From Dehalococcoidia bacterium (lineage in GTDB: Bacteria; Chloroflexota; Dehalococcoidia; SM23-28-2): DNA of 64,000 nt. Below, in pieces: positions 7,958-15,298 of this stretch. The stretch is from contig JAUWYP010000005.1 in NCBI GenBank assembly GCA_030615765.1, forward strand, positions 33,723-97,722, given 5' to 3'. The translations under genes were made by a program, and so were the position numbers. A model generated the notes under the pieces. That model did not search any database, was not told the DNA's origin, and worked only from the letters and a program-made list of their open reading frames with translations. The stretch's first letter is position 1, and the number at the start of each line of letters is the position of its first letter.

Positions 7958-9229
7958 CTAGTCACTGAAGGAGATCACCTCGCCGAAGTACTCCCACTTG
8001 CCATCGTGAGCCCTCAGCATCCTCATGGCCTCGATGCCCAAGTGGTCTGTCGGGCTGAGAGTCATGGTGATACCCGGCAAGCTGAGGTCGAGTTGGTAGT
8101 CCTTAAAGGAGTGGACGGCGTCCATCAGGCCCTCTCGTGTCAGGTTGTCACAGGTCCTGCGCAGGGCCTCGACGGTCAATTCCGCCGCCTCTTGGCCGGC
8201 TATGGTGAAGTTACCGGGGAGAGAGTCACTATACTTCTTCATGATCCGGTGGTGCTCGGCTATCGCCGGGTCGTCAGTCCAGTGCGACAGCTTGTTGGCC
8301 TGAAGAGTGATGACCCCCTCCATGAGCTCCGGCGAGGCATACTGGAACATCATGGGGTCAGAATTGACGTAGCCCATGAAGAACTGGGCATCCCAGCCCA
8401 GGCGGTCGGCCTCCCGGACGAGCTGAGCACACGTCGGTGGGATACAAGCGCCAACGACCACCTCGGCGCCAGCGTCCTTCATATTGCTGACCTGGGACCG
8501 GATGCTCACGGCGGTGAGCTCATAGCCTTGCTCGGACACCAGCTCGTTCTTGTTGGGGTCGAGGCCGTTCTTTAGACCGTTCAGTTCGTCCCTGCCGTAG
8601 TCGTCGTTCTGGTAGATGATGCCGACCTTCTTGCCGGGCATATTCTCGGAGATGTACTTGCCGACGATCGTCGCCTCGACATAGTAGTCCGGCACGACGG
8701 CGACCGACCAGGGGTGCTTTTCGGGCTCAGCAGCCCACTTGTGGGCCCCCGACATGATCCACAGGTCAGGCACCCCTTTTTCGTTGAGGTCCTCCCAGAC
8801 GGCCGAGTGGGCGGCCGTCCCCATGCCGGCGATGATGGCGAAGACCTTGTCGCGCTCCAGCAGCTTCTTGGTTGCCTCGACTGCTCCGGCCGGGAGGAAG
8901 TGATCGTCCTCCGTCTTGAAAACGATCTGGCGGCCGCAGACGCCCCCTTCCTCCGCATTGACGTAGTCGAAGTAGGCTTTGAGGCCAGCGATGATGGGGG
9001 CGTACGCCGCCCCATAGGTGCCGCTAAGGGCGCAGTGGCTGCCGAGGATTATCTCTGTGTCGGTAATGCCGGGGACCTCCGTCACCTGCGTGGGGGTGTC
9101 AGTGACGGCGGCGGTAGGAGTGCCAGTGGGGGTTTCCTCTTCTTCCTCCTCCTCGCAGGCCACTGTCAGCACCAGCAGCAGCGCTGCTAGGGCGAGGAAG
9201 ATCAGCCAGAACCTGCCTAGCTTCCGCAC
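7958..9229 (-). CDS. ABC transporter substrate-binding lipoprotein (branched-chain amino acid/LivK type)
   Basis: About 423 residues. From GTG at 9229 the protein has a classic lipoprotein signal ending LLVLTVAC, then a poly-Glu run and a Thr/Pro linker (EEEEEETPTGTPTAAV), then the periplasmic-binding-protein type I fold: TDTEIILGSHCALSGTYGA, KLLERDKVFAIIAGMGTAA, KVGIIYQNDDYGRDEL. GTG 9229 is preferred because AAGAAGGAGG lies eleven bases upstream; ATG at 9295 lacks a ribosome site and would bury the signal peptide. No permease or ATPase of the same transporter is adjacent. The ligand is unknown: amino acids, amides and aromatic acids are all possible for this family. Confidence 0.88.
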   Translation of the reverse strand: MRKLGRFWLIFLALAALLLVLTVACEEEEEEETPTGTPTAAVTDTPTQVTEVPGITDTEIILGSHCALSGTYGAAYAPIIAGLKAYFDYVNAEEGGVCGRQIVFKTEDDHFLPAGAVEATKKLLERDKVFAIIAGMGTAAHSAVWEDLNEKGVPDLWIMSGAHKWAAEPEKHPWSVAVVPDYYVEATIVGKYISENMPGKKVGIIYQNDDYGRDELNGLKNGLDPNKNELVSEQGYELTAVSIRSQVSNMKDAGAEVVVGACIPPTCAQLVREADRLGWDAQFFMGYVNSDPMMFQYASPELMEGVITLQANKLSHWTDDPAIAEHHRIMKKYSDSLPGNFTIAGQEAAELTVEALRRTCDNLTREGLMDAVHSFKDYQLDLSLPGITMTLSPTDHLGIEAMRMLRAHDGKWEYFGEVISFSD

Positions 9230-9320
9230 GGCTGCATCAGCCTCCTTCTTTGAATATTTCGTGCCTGTTGCCCATGGTCGGGTGGTTGTCGTCATGCTGG
9301 ACGATCGGGGCAGCCCCATC

Positions 9321-10487
9321 CTACGCGCAAGCGCGAGGGTTGGCAAGGAGGGAGGCGATCTCGCGGATGACGGCCTCGCATTCGGCGTCGCTGTTGTAGA
9401 AGTGGGGGGCGATGCGGATGCCGATGCCGGGGCGGTAGTCGATGAGGAAGCCGCGCTGGATAAGGGCCTCTGAAATGGCCGAGGCGTGGGGGCAGTCCAC
9501 GGCCACGGTGCCGCCGCGCTGCTCGGGGTCGCGGGGGGTGTTGATGGTGAGGCCGTCCTCCAGGGCGAGGGCGATGAGGAGAGAGGTCTGGCGGAGGGAC
9601 TTCTGCCGGATGGCATCGACGCCCACCTGGGTGACAATGCGGACGCCCTCGCGGGCGGCGTAGAGGGCGGGGATGGAGGGGGTGCCGCCCAGGAAGCGGT
9701 AGGCATTGTCGGCCAAGTCGATGGGGCCCTCGGCGAAGGCGAAGGGGTCGCGGTGGGAGAGCCAACCGGTGTCGGTGGGCCGGAGCTGAGGGATGAGGGA
9801 GGGTTTGACGTAGACGAAGGCGGCGCCGGGACCGCCGCAGAGCCACTTGAGGCAGGCGCCGAAGAGGACATCCACATCGGCTTCGCGGACGTCGAAGGGG
9901 AGGACACCGACGGAGTGGAAGGCGTCGAGGAAAACCAGGGCGCCGCATTCGTGGGCGCGGCGGACGAGGGGCTCCAGGGGGATGCGGTAGGAGCTGCCGT
10001 AGAAGACGTGGGACAGGGCTACGACGCGGGTACGAGGAGAGATGCGGTCGATGAGCTGTTCGACGGGCGGGTGGACGGGATCGTCGCCGCGGACGACGAT
10101 GGGCCGGGCGCCGCGGCGGGCCTGCTCGAGCCAGAAGTGGTGGATGGTGGGGAAGTCGTACTGGCAGAGGAGGACCTCGGGGCGCTGGGGTGGGAAGTCA
10201 AGGGCGGAGGCGAGGATGGCCTGGAGGATGGAGACGTTCTGGTGGAGGATGACGCTGCCGGGGGGCGCGCCGAAGAGTCGGCCGATCTCATCACCGAAGC
10301 GCCCCACCTCTGGGAGCCAGTGGTGCCAGGCGGCGACACCCTCGGTGGCCCATTCGTCGGTGTACTGACGGAGGGCATCGTAGGCGGCGCGGGGCATAGC
10401 GCCCAGGGAGTTGGAGACGAGGTAGGTGCAGCGCTGGAGGATGGGGAACTCGTCGCGCCAGCGGAGGAGGGGGTCGTCACCGGTCAT
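9321..10487 (-). CDS. Class V aminotransferase-fold PLP enzyme, kynureninase-like
   Basis: About 388 residues. Fold-type I PLP features include LSHVFYGSSYRIPL, FLDAFHSVGVLPFDV (the Asp that contacts the PLP nitrogen) and GACLKWLCGGPGAAFVYV, where the Lys forms the Schiff base. The K-W/Y-L-x-G-GPG context resembles kynureninase (KYLNAGPG). The C-terminal domain has RIAPHFYNSDAECEAVI. Kynureninase cleaves kynurenine to anthranilate and alanine, but no other tryptophan-catabolic gene is adjacent, so a cysteine-desulfurase/isopenicillin-epimerase-like activity cannot be excluded. ATG 10487 and GTG 10496 are both possible starts; neither has a clear ribosome site. Confidence 0.75.
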   Translation of the reverse strand: MTGDDPLLRWRDEFPILQRCTYLVSNSLGAMPRAAYDALRQYTDEWATEGVAAWHHWLPEVGRFGDEIGRLFGAPPGSVILHQNVSILQAILASALDFPPQRPEVLLCQYDFPTIHHFWLEQARRGARPIVVRGDDPVHPPVEQLIDRISPRTRVVALSHVFYGSSYRIPLEPLVRRAHECGALVFLDAFHSVGVLPFDVREADVDVLFGACLKWLCGGPGAAFVYVKPSLIPQLRPTDTGWLSHRDPFAFAEGPIDLADNAYRFLGGTPSIPALYAAREGVRIVTQVGVDAIRQKSLRQTSLLIALALEDGLTINTPRDPEQRGGTVAVDCPHASAISEALIQRGFLIDYRPGIGIRIAPHFYNSDAECEAVIREIASLLANPRACA

Positions 10488-10588
10488 GGTAGCCACAGGC
10501 TAACACAGACAGGAATTCTGTGCCGATTCAGGGCGCGCGAATAGACACGCCTACGGCCTGCTGTCCAAGATAGTCCGCGGGCTCGTTG

Positions 10589-11083
10589 CTAGCCCGGCAT
10601 CTGTCCTCTAAGCATGGAGACGTTCTGGTCGCCCAGGGGAGTAATCAGCTCGAAGATAATTCCGCCATGCCGGCGGGTATCCAGGTAGGCGTAGGCTTGG
10701 CGGAACGGATCGATCTGGAGCACCTTGAACCCCATGGCTTCGGCCTGCTCCAGCTTGGCTGCGAAGTCCTTAACGAAAAAGCCCAGGTGGTGGAGACCCT
10801 CCCCGTGCTTACGCAGGAACTCGAGGTGCAAGCTGTCGCCCTCGAGGATCTGGATCAGTTCGAGCTCGACCTGGCCGAGGGTGGCAAAGGCCAGGCGGGC
10901 CTTTATGAATTTCTCCTCGCCGCGGTCCCAGACATTGGGCGCTCCCACCTCCCTGACATCCCACGGGCCCAGCCCGAAGGCCGACTCGTAAAAGGCTATG
11001 GTGCGGTCAACGTCTTCCACCACCACTCCGATTTGGCCCACGCCGGGCAACTGGAGCTGCTGTTTCACATCGTCTGCTGTCAT
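10589..11083 (-). CDS. VOC-family protein (glyoxalase/methylmalonyl-CoA epimerase-like)
   Basis: 164 residues, one vicinal-oxygen-chelate unit pair. GVGQIGVVVEDVDRTIAFY opens the first beta-alpha-beta module and supplies a hydrophobic His-less start; HHLGFFVKDFAAKLEQAEA opens the second with a metal-ligand His, and IIFELITP ends with the ligand Glu. The arrangement resembles methylmalonyl-CoA epimerase, but the usual first-module His ligand (as in HxxIxV) is not evident: the motif reads QIGVVV. So metal binding and function are uncertain. ATG 11083 has AGGAGG seven bases upstream. It lies 35 bases after the LLM oxidoreductase gene and is probably co-transcribed with it. Confidence 0.72.
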   Translation of the reverse strand: MTADDVKQQLQLPGVGQIGVVVEDVDRTIAFYESAFGLGPWDVREVGAPNVWDRGEEKFIKARLAFATLGQVELELIQILEGDSLHLEFLRKHGEGLHHLGFFVKDFAAKLEQAEAMGFKVLQIDPFRQAYAYLDTRRHGGIIFELITPLGDQNVSMLRGQMPG

Positions 11084-11118
11084 CGCAAACCTCCTTTTTC
11101 TTCGTCTGGCCGGTGGTC

Positions 11119-11961
11119 TCAAGCGAAGCTGTTCGCCATCTCTGCATAGCTATCCAGGAGGGGGAGAACCTTGTCTGCCGGGGCGGGCGGGAGCCAGAAG
11201 ACGCAACGCTCCACCCCTAGGTCGGCGTAGTGCTGGATGACCTCGGGCCGGGACGGCGCGCCGTAGATGGAGACCGGGATGGGCCCGCGACCGGCCTCGG
11301 TCGCCAGGCGGTTGAGCTCTGGGATCAGCTCGGACAGGGGCCTCTGGAGAACTACGGGAATGGGTATCCAGCCGTCGCCGTACTCCACCACCCGCTGAAA
11401 GGCGTGGGGTCCGTCGCCTGCCAGGAGGATCGGCGGGTGAGGCTTCTGGACGGGCTTCGGCCACGACCAGATGGGGTCGAAGTTGACGAACCGGCCGTGG
11501 AACTCGGCCTCGTCCTGGGTCCAGATCGCCTTCATGGCGAGGACCTGTTCCCGCATCAGCTTCCAGCGCTGGGGCGGGTTGGTGCCATGGTTCTCCATCT
11601 CTTCGAGGTTCCAGCCGGCGCCGATGCCGAACAGGAACCGCCCGCCGGAGATGAGGTCCAGGCTGGCTACCTCCTTCGCCAGCGTGATGGGGTCGCGCTC
11701 GATCAGCAGACAGACGCCCGTGCCGATGAGGAGGTGCTCTGTGGCCGTGGCCGCGGCGCTAAGGGCTACGAAGGGGTCCAGGGTGTGGGAGTACTCCTGC
11801 GGCAGCTCAGCGCCGCTTGGCCAGGGGGTGCGACGGCTGGTGGGAATGTGGGTGTGCTCCGGGACGAAGAGCGACTCGAAGCCGCGCTCCTCCGCGGCTC
11901 TGGCGATCTCTGCGGGACCGATGGAGTAGTCGGTGAGGAATATCGTGACGCCGAACTTCAT
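11119..11961 (-). CDS. LLM-class, probably F420-dependent, oxidoreductase
   Basis: 280 residues with the bacterial luciferase-like TIM-barrel fold. It reads MKFGVTIFLTDYSIGPAEIA, FESLFVPEHTHIP, SLDLISGGRFLFGIGAGWN and PPILLAGDG, and matches the Rv2161c-like subgroup of F420-dependent LLM enzymes. Substrate unknown. ATG at 11961 has AGGAGG seven bases upstream; a longer in-frame extension upstream has no start signal. It precedes the VOC gene. F420 dependence is from family membership; FMN-dependent members exist. Confidence 0.83.
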   Translation of the reverse strand: MKFGVTIFLTDYSIGPAEIARAAEERGFESLFVPEHTHIPTSRRTPWPSGAELPQEYSHTLDPFVALSAAATATEHLLIGTGVCLLIERDPITLAKEVASLDLISGGRFLFGIGAGWNLEEMENHGTNPPQRWKLMREQVLAMKAIWTQDEAEFHGRFVNFDPIWSWPKPVQKPHPPILLAGDGPHAFQRVVEYGDGWIPIPVVLQRPLSELIPELNRLATEAGRGPIPVSIYGAPSRPEVIQHYADLGVERCVFWLPPAPADKVLPLLDSYAEMANSFA

Positions 11962-12191
11962 AGACTTCCTCCTGATCTGGCGAAGGGTAGTGCGTGCCGG
12001 GGAAGGGTGACGCGCGCTGAGGACATAGGAAGATGCGGTGAGCGGTGGAACTCGAGCCCGGGGTCCTCTGCCTGGAAAGCGAGCATTTGGATCAAAAGTA
12101 GCAGACTCGGGCCTAATTGTTAAGGCCTCAGACTGGGAATCTTCAGGGAAGGCGTGAGGGAAACGGGCGCGTGGGGTGTCAGGTGTGACCG

Positions 12192-13471
12192 TCAGTGGAT
12201 AGGGAGCTCCACCGTGACGGTGGTACCAGTGCCGGGGCAGCTGTCGACCCGTATCGAGCCGCGATGGCCCTCCACGATCCACTTGGCGATCGCCAGCCCC
12301 AGACCAGCTCCTGCCTCCGCCCGGGAGCGCGCCTTGTCCGCTCGGTAGAAGCGGTCGAAGATGTGGGGGAGGGTCTCCGGCGGGATGCCGCTGCCCGAGT
12401 CCCTGACCCGCACCACGGCCTTGCTGCCTTCTGCCTCCAGCGTCAGCCCTACTGTTCCCGGTGCGTCGGTGAACTTGATGGCGCGTTGTCCAGCAGAATG
12501 AGCAGAAGCTCCCTCAGGCGCACCTCATCCCCTCTGATCCGGACCGGCCCGTCGACCTGGACGTCCAGCTGAAGCCCCTTGTTGTCCGCCAGCACTCTCA
12601 CCTGCTTGCCCACGTCTTCCACCAAGTCGTCGAGGGCAACTTCCGTGAAGGTGAAGGGCGTTTTCCCAGCGTCGGCCCTTGCCAGGGTCAGCATCTGGCT
12701 GACCAAGGTGCCCAGCGCGTCGGTCTCCCGAATGATGTCGTCCAGGGCAGGCATGTTGGCGCGAACGGGTTTCCCCCGGTGGCGCTGCAGGAGCTCAGCG
12801 TTGGCCCGGATCAGCGATAGAGGCGTGCGCAGCTCGTGGGAGGCATCGGCCACGAAGGCCCGCTGGCGCTCCATGGCGTCGCCTATGGGGCGGAGGGCCC
12901 GGCCGGCGAGGAAGAAGCCGCCGACGAGGGCGAGGGCGAGCCCGGCACCACCGCCGCCGCCGAGAATGAATATCAGCCGGCGCAGGGCCTCCGTCTCCGG
13001 CTCTATGCTCCTGCCCACCTCCAGAACCACCCTGGGCGCCTGGGGACCATCTATGGGCACCACGTACACCCGCAGGTCCTCGCCGGTGGACGAGTCCGTG
13101 TTCTCGAAAGTGGGGTCGCCGGTCAGGGCCTTCTCGATTGCTTCCTGACTTGCCAGTCCGCTGGGGTCGACGTTGGGCGTGCCCGCCACCAGCTCGCCGT
13201 CGCGGTCGACCAGGGCGTAGAAGTAGCCGCTGGCGGTGAAAGCGGGCCCCACGATGACGGTCGCCGGAGGCTGCTGGGGTCGACCCTGCTGGTGGAGCCT
13301 CGGGACCAGCAGGCGTATCTCGGTGGTGGCGCGGGAGCGCAGGCTATCGTCGACGGCGTCGAAGAGGACGGCGCGAGCGGTGAAGAAAACAGCGACGCCG
13401 ATCACGCTCAGGATCAGGGCCAGCACAGCCACGAACGAGATGGTCAGGCGCCAGCGTGTGGAGGTAAACAT
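12192..13471 (-). pseudogene. Sensor histidine kinase with a single-base frameshift before the ATP-binding domain
   Basis: The first 330 residues read as a complete sensor front: membrane segment near 8-30, an extracytoplasmic loop, a second membrane segment near 170-192, HAMP, and the H box SHELRTPLSLI. The frame reads LLDNA, the N box, and then runs into ten unrelated residues and a stop. Shifting by one base at 12480-12484 (GCGCC on the minus strand, one base too many) restores IKFTDAPGTVGL, then the G1 box DSGSGIPPETLPHIFDRFYR and the G2 box GAGLGLAIAKWIVEGHRG, to the stop at 12192. So this is either a sequencing or assembly slip or a real lesion that removes ATP binding. It lies two bases after the response regulator stop, so the regulator and kinase form one transcript. 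Confidence 0.85.
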
Positions 13472-13473
13472 GA

Positions 13474-14145
13474 CTATCGACCAAGGACGTAGCCCACGCC
13501 CCGGATGGTGCCGATGAGCTTGTTGGGGTGCCCCTTGTCGACCTTACGCCGGAGGTAGGAAACGTAGACATCCACCAGATTGGAATCCGGCGCGTGCTCG
13601 TAGCCCCAGAGATGATCCAGGATCTGCGTGCGGGTGACCACGCGCCCCTCGTTGCGCATGAGGAACTCGAGCAGGGCGAACTCCTTGGGGCTAAGCTCGA
13701 TGACCCGGCCAGCCCGTTCCGCCCGTCGTCGGTTCATGTCCAGCACCAGGTCACCGGTCTGGACCCGTTCAGGCTCCCGGGCCTGGACACGGCGGCGGCC
13801 CAGGGCGCGCAAGCGGGCCAGGAGCTCCTGGAAGGCGAAGGGCTTGGTGAGGTAATCATCGGCGCCGGCGTCCAGCCCCCGCACGCGGTCCTGCACGTCG
13901 TCGAGGGCGGTGAGCAGAAGGATGGGCGTGTCCACGCGGTTCCTGCGCAGCGATTGACAGACCTCGATGCCGTTGAGCCCCGGCAACAGGATGTCGAGGG
14001 CAATGACGTCGTGCGAGCCCTCCATTGCTATGGCCAGCCCCTCCTCGCCGTCGTAGGCCAGGTCCACCGTGTGCCCTTCCTCCTCCAGGACACGTCTTAT
14101 CACTCGAGCCAGCCGTTGTTCGTCCTCTACCACCAGTACGTACAT
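13474..14145 (-). CDS. OmpR/PhoB-family response regulator
   Basis: About 223 residues. The receiver has VVEDEQRL (acidic pocket), ALDILLPGLNG (phospho-acceptor Asp), LLLTALDD and YLTKPFAFQELLARL. The C-terminal winged helix has LSPKEFALLEFLMRNEGRV, ILDHLWGYEHAPDSNLVDVY and TIRGVGYVLGR. ATG 14145 is preferred over GTG 14151 because AGGTGA stands just before it. A TACAAT -10 and two TTAAAG half sites 11 bases apart lie directly upstream, as in PhoB-type autoregulated promoters. Likely targets are itself and the divergent 14344 gene with the efflux operon; that is inference from position. Confidence 0.93.
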   Translation of the reverse strand: MYVLVVEDEQRLARVIRRVLEEEGHTVDLAYDGEEGLAIAMEGSHDVIALDILLPGLNGIEVCQSLRRNRVDTPILLLTALDDVQDRVRGLDAGADDYLTKPFAFQELLARLRALGRRRVQAREPERVQTGDLVLDMNRRRAERAGRVIELSPKEFALLEFLMRNEGRVVTRTQILDHLWGYEHAPDSNLVDVYVSYLRRKVDKGHPNKLIGTIRGVGYVLGR

Positions 14146-14164
14146 GTTCACCTGTCCCTGCTAT

Positions 14165-14202
14165 GTCTATTGTAGACGAAAAACATTAAAGAAACCTTAA
14201 AG
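14165..14202. promoter_or_regulatory. Candidate response-regulator box and operator between divergent units
   Basis: TTAAAG occurs at 14186-14191 and 14197-14202, an 11-base repeat typical of OmpR/PhoB half sites. On the minus strand the repeats end 11 bases before a TACAAT -10 (14169-14174), so they replace a -35. GTCTA-TTG-TAGAC (14165-14177) is a small palindrome over that -10. A TATTAAGAG variant follows at about 14217. Confidence 0.55.
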
Positions 14203-14343
14203 ACATTGTGGCCCAGTATTAAGAGACTCTAATGCTCTTTCAATGTGGCGTTAAGGTCGGTGCGCTAACCTGGGTAGTGGAAGTGGTCTGTAGGGATGGA
14301 GGAGCCCCAGGGTCTCCTTCAGGTGGACAAAGGAGGGTACAGC

Positions 14344-15036
14344 ATGAGAAGGATTCTGATAGCGGCGCTGGCCATCGTGCTTGTTGGCGCGGCGGTCATC
14401 GGCGGCGGCATCGGCCTGGCGGTGGGCCAAGGCGACGACACCCCGATCGAGAGCTTCTTGGGCCGAGTTGCTGAGAAGCTGGGCATCGGTGAGGACGAAC
14501 TGCGCTCAGCTATGACCGAGGCCGAGCAGGATATCATCGATGAGCGGGTGGCCGAGGGCACGCTCACCGCCGAGCAAGGCGAGCGCCTGAGAGAGCGCAT
14601 CGAGGAGAAGGGCCTGCTGGGCCCGCGCGGTGGCCCGCTCGGCGGGCCGGCCGAGGGCGATCGCATTCGCGGCCGCTTCTGCGATGGCGTCTTCGACTGC
14701 ATCCGCGAGCGCGCACACGACCACGTGCGCGACCAGGATAAGCGGCTCCCGATGGAGGCAGCAGCGACGGTGCTGGGCATGGAGCCAGAGGCGCTCCTGA
14801 GCGAGCTGCAAGAGGGCAAGACGTTGGCCCAGGTCGCTGAGGAGAGCATGTCGGTGGACGAGTTTACGGTTGCCCTGTTGGCTCAGGTGCAGCAGGAGCT
14901 GGATGCACTGGTGACCGACGGCAAGCTCACCGAGGAGCAGGCCGATGCTATCTTCGAGCGCGTGGAGGAGAACATCGAGCGCATCGTGAATGCCCAGCCG
15001 GGCGCTCTCGCCCACCACTGTCGCGGCGGGAGGTAA
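14344..15036 (+). CDS. Exported protein with DUF2680-like helical repeats
   Basis: 230 residues. ATG 14344 has GGAGG eight bases upstream and starts a signal segment (RRILIAALAIVLVGAAVIGG). After it the protein is helical and charged: FLGRVAEKLGIGEDELRSAM, then GTLTAEQGERLRERIEEKG, and near the end GKLTEEQADAIFERVEENIE, two copies of the (D/E)GxLTxEQAxxxxxRVEE pattern seen in DUF2680-type proteins. Between them is ETAV-like LGMEPEALLSELQEGKTLAQ, another repeat theme of that group. A Cys pair (FCDGVFDC) lies midway. Envelope stress sensing or periplasmic chaperoning are guesses only. It is divergent from the response regulator and ahead of the efflux operon. Confidence 0.7.
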   Translation: MRRILIAALAIVLVGAAVIGGGIGLAVGQGDDTPIESFLGRVAEKLGIGEDELRSAMTEAEQDIIDERVAEGTLTAEQGERLRERIEEKGLLGPRGGPLGGPAEGDRIRGRFCDGVFDCIRERAHDHVRDQDKRLPMEAAATVLGMEPEALLSELQEGKTLAQVAEESMSVDEFTVALLAQVQQELDALVTDGKLTEEQADAIFERVEENIERIVNAQPGALAHHCRGGR

Positions 15037-15052
15037 GCGGGCCCATGAGTTG

Positions 15053-15095
15053 CGAGGGCTGCCGGATCAGGAAAGCAGACGACCGGCAGCCCTCG
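15053..15095 (+). terminator. Strong hairpin after the DUF2680-like gene
   Basis: A perfect 13-base stem, CGAGGGCTGCCGG (15053-15065) with CCGGCAGCCCTCG (15083-15095) and a 17-base loop, 16 bases after the stop codon. No long T tract follows, so termination could be partial, letting some transcription reach the efflux genes. Confidence 0.6.
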
Positions 15096-15164
15096 GCGTT
15101 CTGCTGCTGATCTGCGGCAGGCTCAGGTTGCCGCCACAATCGTGTGCTCGGCAGCATTATCGAC

Positions 15165-15178
15165 CACTCAATTGAGTG
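15165..15178. promoter_or_regulatory. 14-base palindrome upstream of the efflux operon
   Basis: CACTCAATTGAGTG is a perfect palindrome with near-symmetric CGA/CG flanks, about 120 bases before the membrane fusion protein start. It has the size of an operator for a dimeric repressor such as TetR or MarR; no such regulator gene is adjacent. Confidence 0.4.
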
Positions 15179-15298
15179 CGACGATGATGTCTGTTTGACA
15201 GAAGAACGCCCCCAAGCCATCATATAGCTACGTGAATCTATGCTGTGCGGCAGGTCGGCACAGTTGCATTATCTTCACAGGCAAGGAGCCGAGTACTT

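Noticed and set aside
9230..9907. In-frame upstream extension of the solute-binding lipoprotein to 9907 or 9295
   Set aside because: It overlaps the class V enzyme gene, has a low-complexity Ser/Pro-rich translation, lacks a ribosome site and would bury the lipoprotein signal; GTG 9229 has AGGAGG at a proper distance.
9486..10544. Long plus-strand open frame (352 codons) opposite the kynureninase-like gene
   Set aside because: It is the antisense shadow of a strongly conserved PLP enzyme in high-G+C DNA; the translation is Gly/Asp/Glu-rich without family motifs.
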